From positions 120,521,779 through 120,585,778 of the forward strand of contig NC_044996.1 of the NCBI RefSeq assembly GCF_008728515.1: a stretch of DNA of 64,000 bases. The letters run 5' to 3'. This document shows positions 62,417-64,000 of this stretch, piece by piece. This DNA comes from Papio anubis. Lineage: Eukaryota; Chordata; Mammalia; Primates; Cercopithecidae. Both the position numbers and the translations under genes were made by a program. A model generated the notes under the pieces. It was given only the letters and a program-made list of their open reading frames with translations. It did no database searches and was not told the DNA's origin. The first letter of the stretch is position 1; the number at the start of each line of letters is the position of its first letter.

Positions 62417-62993
62417 TCCTTTCCTGTTTTTAAACCAAAAAAAAGATGGTAACTCTGTGTGGAAATAGACTTGGAATACAAAATAACACAAATGATAGTC
62501 CAAAGATTGCTTGTCTTCTAACAAAGTCCACTTCTCTTCCAGCTATGTTGGTAGATGTTGGGGGAAAACAGCTAGGCTCAAGGTTCCTAACCACCCACCC
62601 TCTAAAAGGTGAGTTAGTCCTGCAAGAATGGCCATAATCAAAAAATAAAAAAATAAAAAAAATAGATGTTGGTATGGATGTGGTGAAAAGGGAACACTTT
62701 TACACTGCCGGTGGGAATGTAAACTAGTACAACCATTATGGAAAACAGTGTGGAGATTCCTTAAAGAACTAGAAGTAGAATTACCATTTGATCCAGCAAT
62801 CCCACTAGTGGGTATCTACCCAGAGAAAAAGAAGTCATTATACGAAAAAGATACTTGGACGTACATGTTTATAGCAGCACAATTCTCAACTGCAAAAATA
62901 TGGAACCAGCCCAAATGCCCATCAATCAATGAGTGGATAAAGAAATTGTGGTATATATATACACCATGGAATACTGCTCAGTCATAAAAAAAA

Positions 62994-63017
62994 GTATATA
63001 TATATATATATATATAT
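62994..63017. repeat. (TA)n microsatellite within L1
   Basis: About 11 TA units inside the L1 ORF2 end. Confidence 0.95.
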
Positions 63018-63325
63018 GACATTCACAACAATCTGGATGAAACTGAAGACGATTATTCTAAGTGAAGTAACTTAGGAATGGAAAACCAAGCATGTTATGC
63101 TCTCACTCATAATTGGGAGCTAAGCTACGATGACAGGAAGGCAAAAGAATCACACAATGGACTCTGGGCACTCAGGGGGAAAGGTGGGATGGGGGTGAGA
63201 AATAAAAGACTGCACAGTGGGTAGAGTGCACACTGCTTCGGGTGCACCAAAATCTCAAAAATCACCACTAAAGAACTTATTCATGTAATAACCAAACACC
63301 ACTCGTTCCCCCAAAACCATCTGAA

Positions 63326-63349
63326 ATAAATAAATAAATAAATAAATGA
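63326..63349. repeat. (AAAT)n tail of L1
   Basis: AAATAAATAAATAAATAAAT at the L1 3' end. Confidence 0.93.
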
Positions 63350-63352
63350 AGG

Positions 63353-64000
63353 TGAGTAATTGTTTAACCATTGTTTTACTTCTGGTTTTGGAAAAAACTG
63401 TCTTACTAAAAATAAAATAACAGTACTAATATTTTGTCAGCAAAGGGGGAACCTATAATTCATCACCTTAACCCTTTTCTATTTTATTCATACACATATA
63501 TATAATACAGTGTATGTATATGTGTACAATGCTGTATAGTATTCAGCTTTTTTTTCTTTACCCATTTTTAGGTCTTATCCATTTTTCTATAAGCTACACC
63601 ATCTTGATAAATGTCACTTTGGTGTACTTAATTAAAACAATTTTATCTTTTTAAAAAATTGATCTAATTTAAATAATTTGAGAAATCCTCATTTTCCTTC
63701 AAAACCTCTAAGTGTTACAAAGCCAGAGTTGTTACATAACTCATATAAAAGCTCCAAAGCAATTTTTCTAAACATGCTCTGGTTTGGTTCAAAGTTCTCA
63801 AAGGTCTCCCTGCTCATGTGAGATGAGCAGTGTCACTACTGGCCCTCTGTTGTGGGCTAGCGACACAGAAGCAAACCACTGTGTGCTCACTTTGTTGAGA
63901 CTGAGGTGCAGGACTGGGCAACTGAAATCCTTAAAGAGGCTCTCTGTGAATTCCCTAAAGTGCTTTGGGGGTGGCTGAGATAACATAGGTTACCCCTGCA
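63353..64000. other. Intron stretch, unassigned
   Basis: AT-rich; 63,480-63,620 (TATTCAGC...CCATTTTTCTATAAGC) may be an old LINE trace. No exon found. Confidence 0.45.

Larger units (their letters stand above)
62624..63352 (+). mobile_element. L1 (L1PB/L1MA-like) 3' end
   Basis: CAAGAATGGCCATAATCAAA, TTTGATCCAGCAATCCCACT and the ORF2 end, then a 3' UTR closing with an AAATAAAT run. A TA microsatellite (62,994-63,017) interrupts it. Not coding. Confidence 0.9.
54640..64000 (-). other. POLA1: POLA1 intron upstream of the 54,461-54,639 exon (incomplete)
   Basis: The intron continues beyond the right edge, so it is longer than 9.3 kb. The part next to the exon (54,640-58,690) has no Alu and no L1 that I can recognise, only a MIR at 55,845-55,995. 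Beyond 58,700 it is packed with L1 3' ends, a Tigger-like element and three Alus. I found no further POLA1 exon here by looking for the expected PVVARICEPIDGIDAVL coding segment. Confidence 0.85.

Overview
This is a primate genomic window, almost certainly from an Old World monkey X chromosome. It is Alu-rich, CpG-poor and AT-rich. One Alu at 11,526-11,810 carries bases I associate with macaque/baboon-type AluY elements (for example GATCCGGCCACTGC in the right arm) and has a perfect 15-bp target-site duplication. The only protein-coding gene recognised is POLA1, the catalytic subunit of DNA polymerase alpha, on the minus strand. Three internal exons are present: 54,639-54,461, 52,746-52,615 and 7,549-7,433. 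They encode 142 contiguous residues that fit human positions 1241-1382, the zinc-binding C-terminal domain that docks the B subunit (POLA2). About 80 C-terminal residues and all upstream exons lie outside the window.

Layout along the plus strand. 1-7,432 is POLA1 intron with an MLT1 LTR, five Alus and old L1 pieces. The exon at 7,433-7,549 is followed by a 45-kb intron (7,550-52,614). It holds a repeat-dense start (Alus, L1 at 12,569-13,560), a repeat-poor block (about 13,600-20,940), a patch of MER5A, Alu and old L1 (20,950-24,560), a mostly repeat-poor stretch with two Alus (26,000-37,000), and a second repeat-dense stretch (L1, hAT-Charlie fossil, ERVK-type solo LTR, several Alus; 37,690-47,815). 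From 47,825 to about 58,700 I see no Alu and no recognisable L1; this 10.9-kb block contains the other two exons and the short 1.7-kb intron between them. 58,700-63,352 is again L1/Alu/DNA-transposon rich.

The most interesting content is probably non-coding. The last introns of POLA1, beside ARX, are known for the longest ultraconserved elements described in the human genome and for forebrain enhancers assigned to ARX. This window covers those introns. I marked twelve unique-sequence modules that stand out by lack of repeats, retained CpGs, homeodomain, RFX and forkhead-like motifs, or inverted repeats. Conservation cannot be read from one sequence, so their functional label is inference. One module (19,338-19,448) also looks like a spliced exon on the strand opposite to POLA1.
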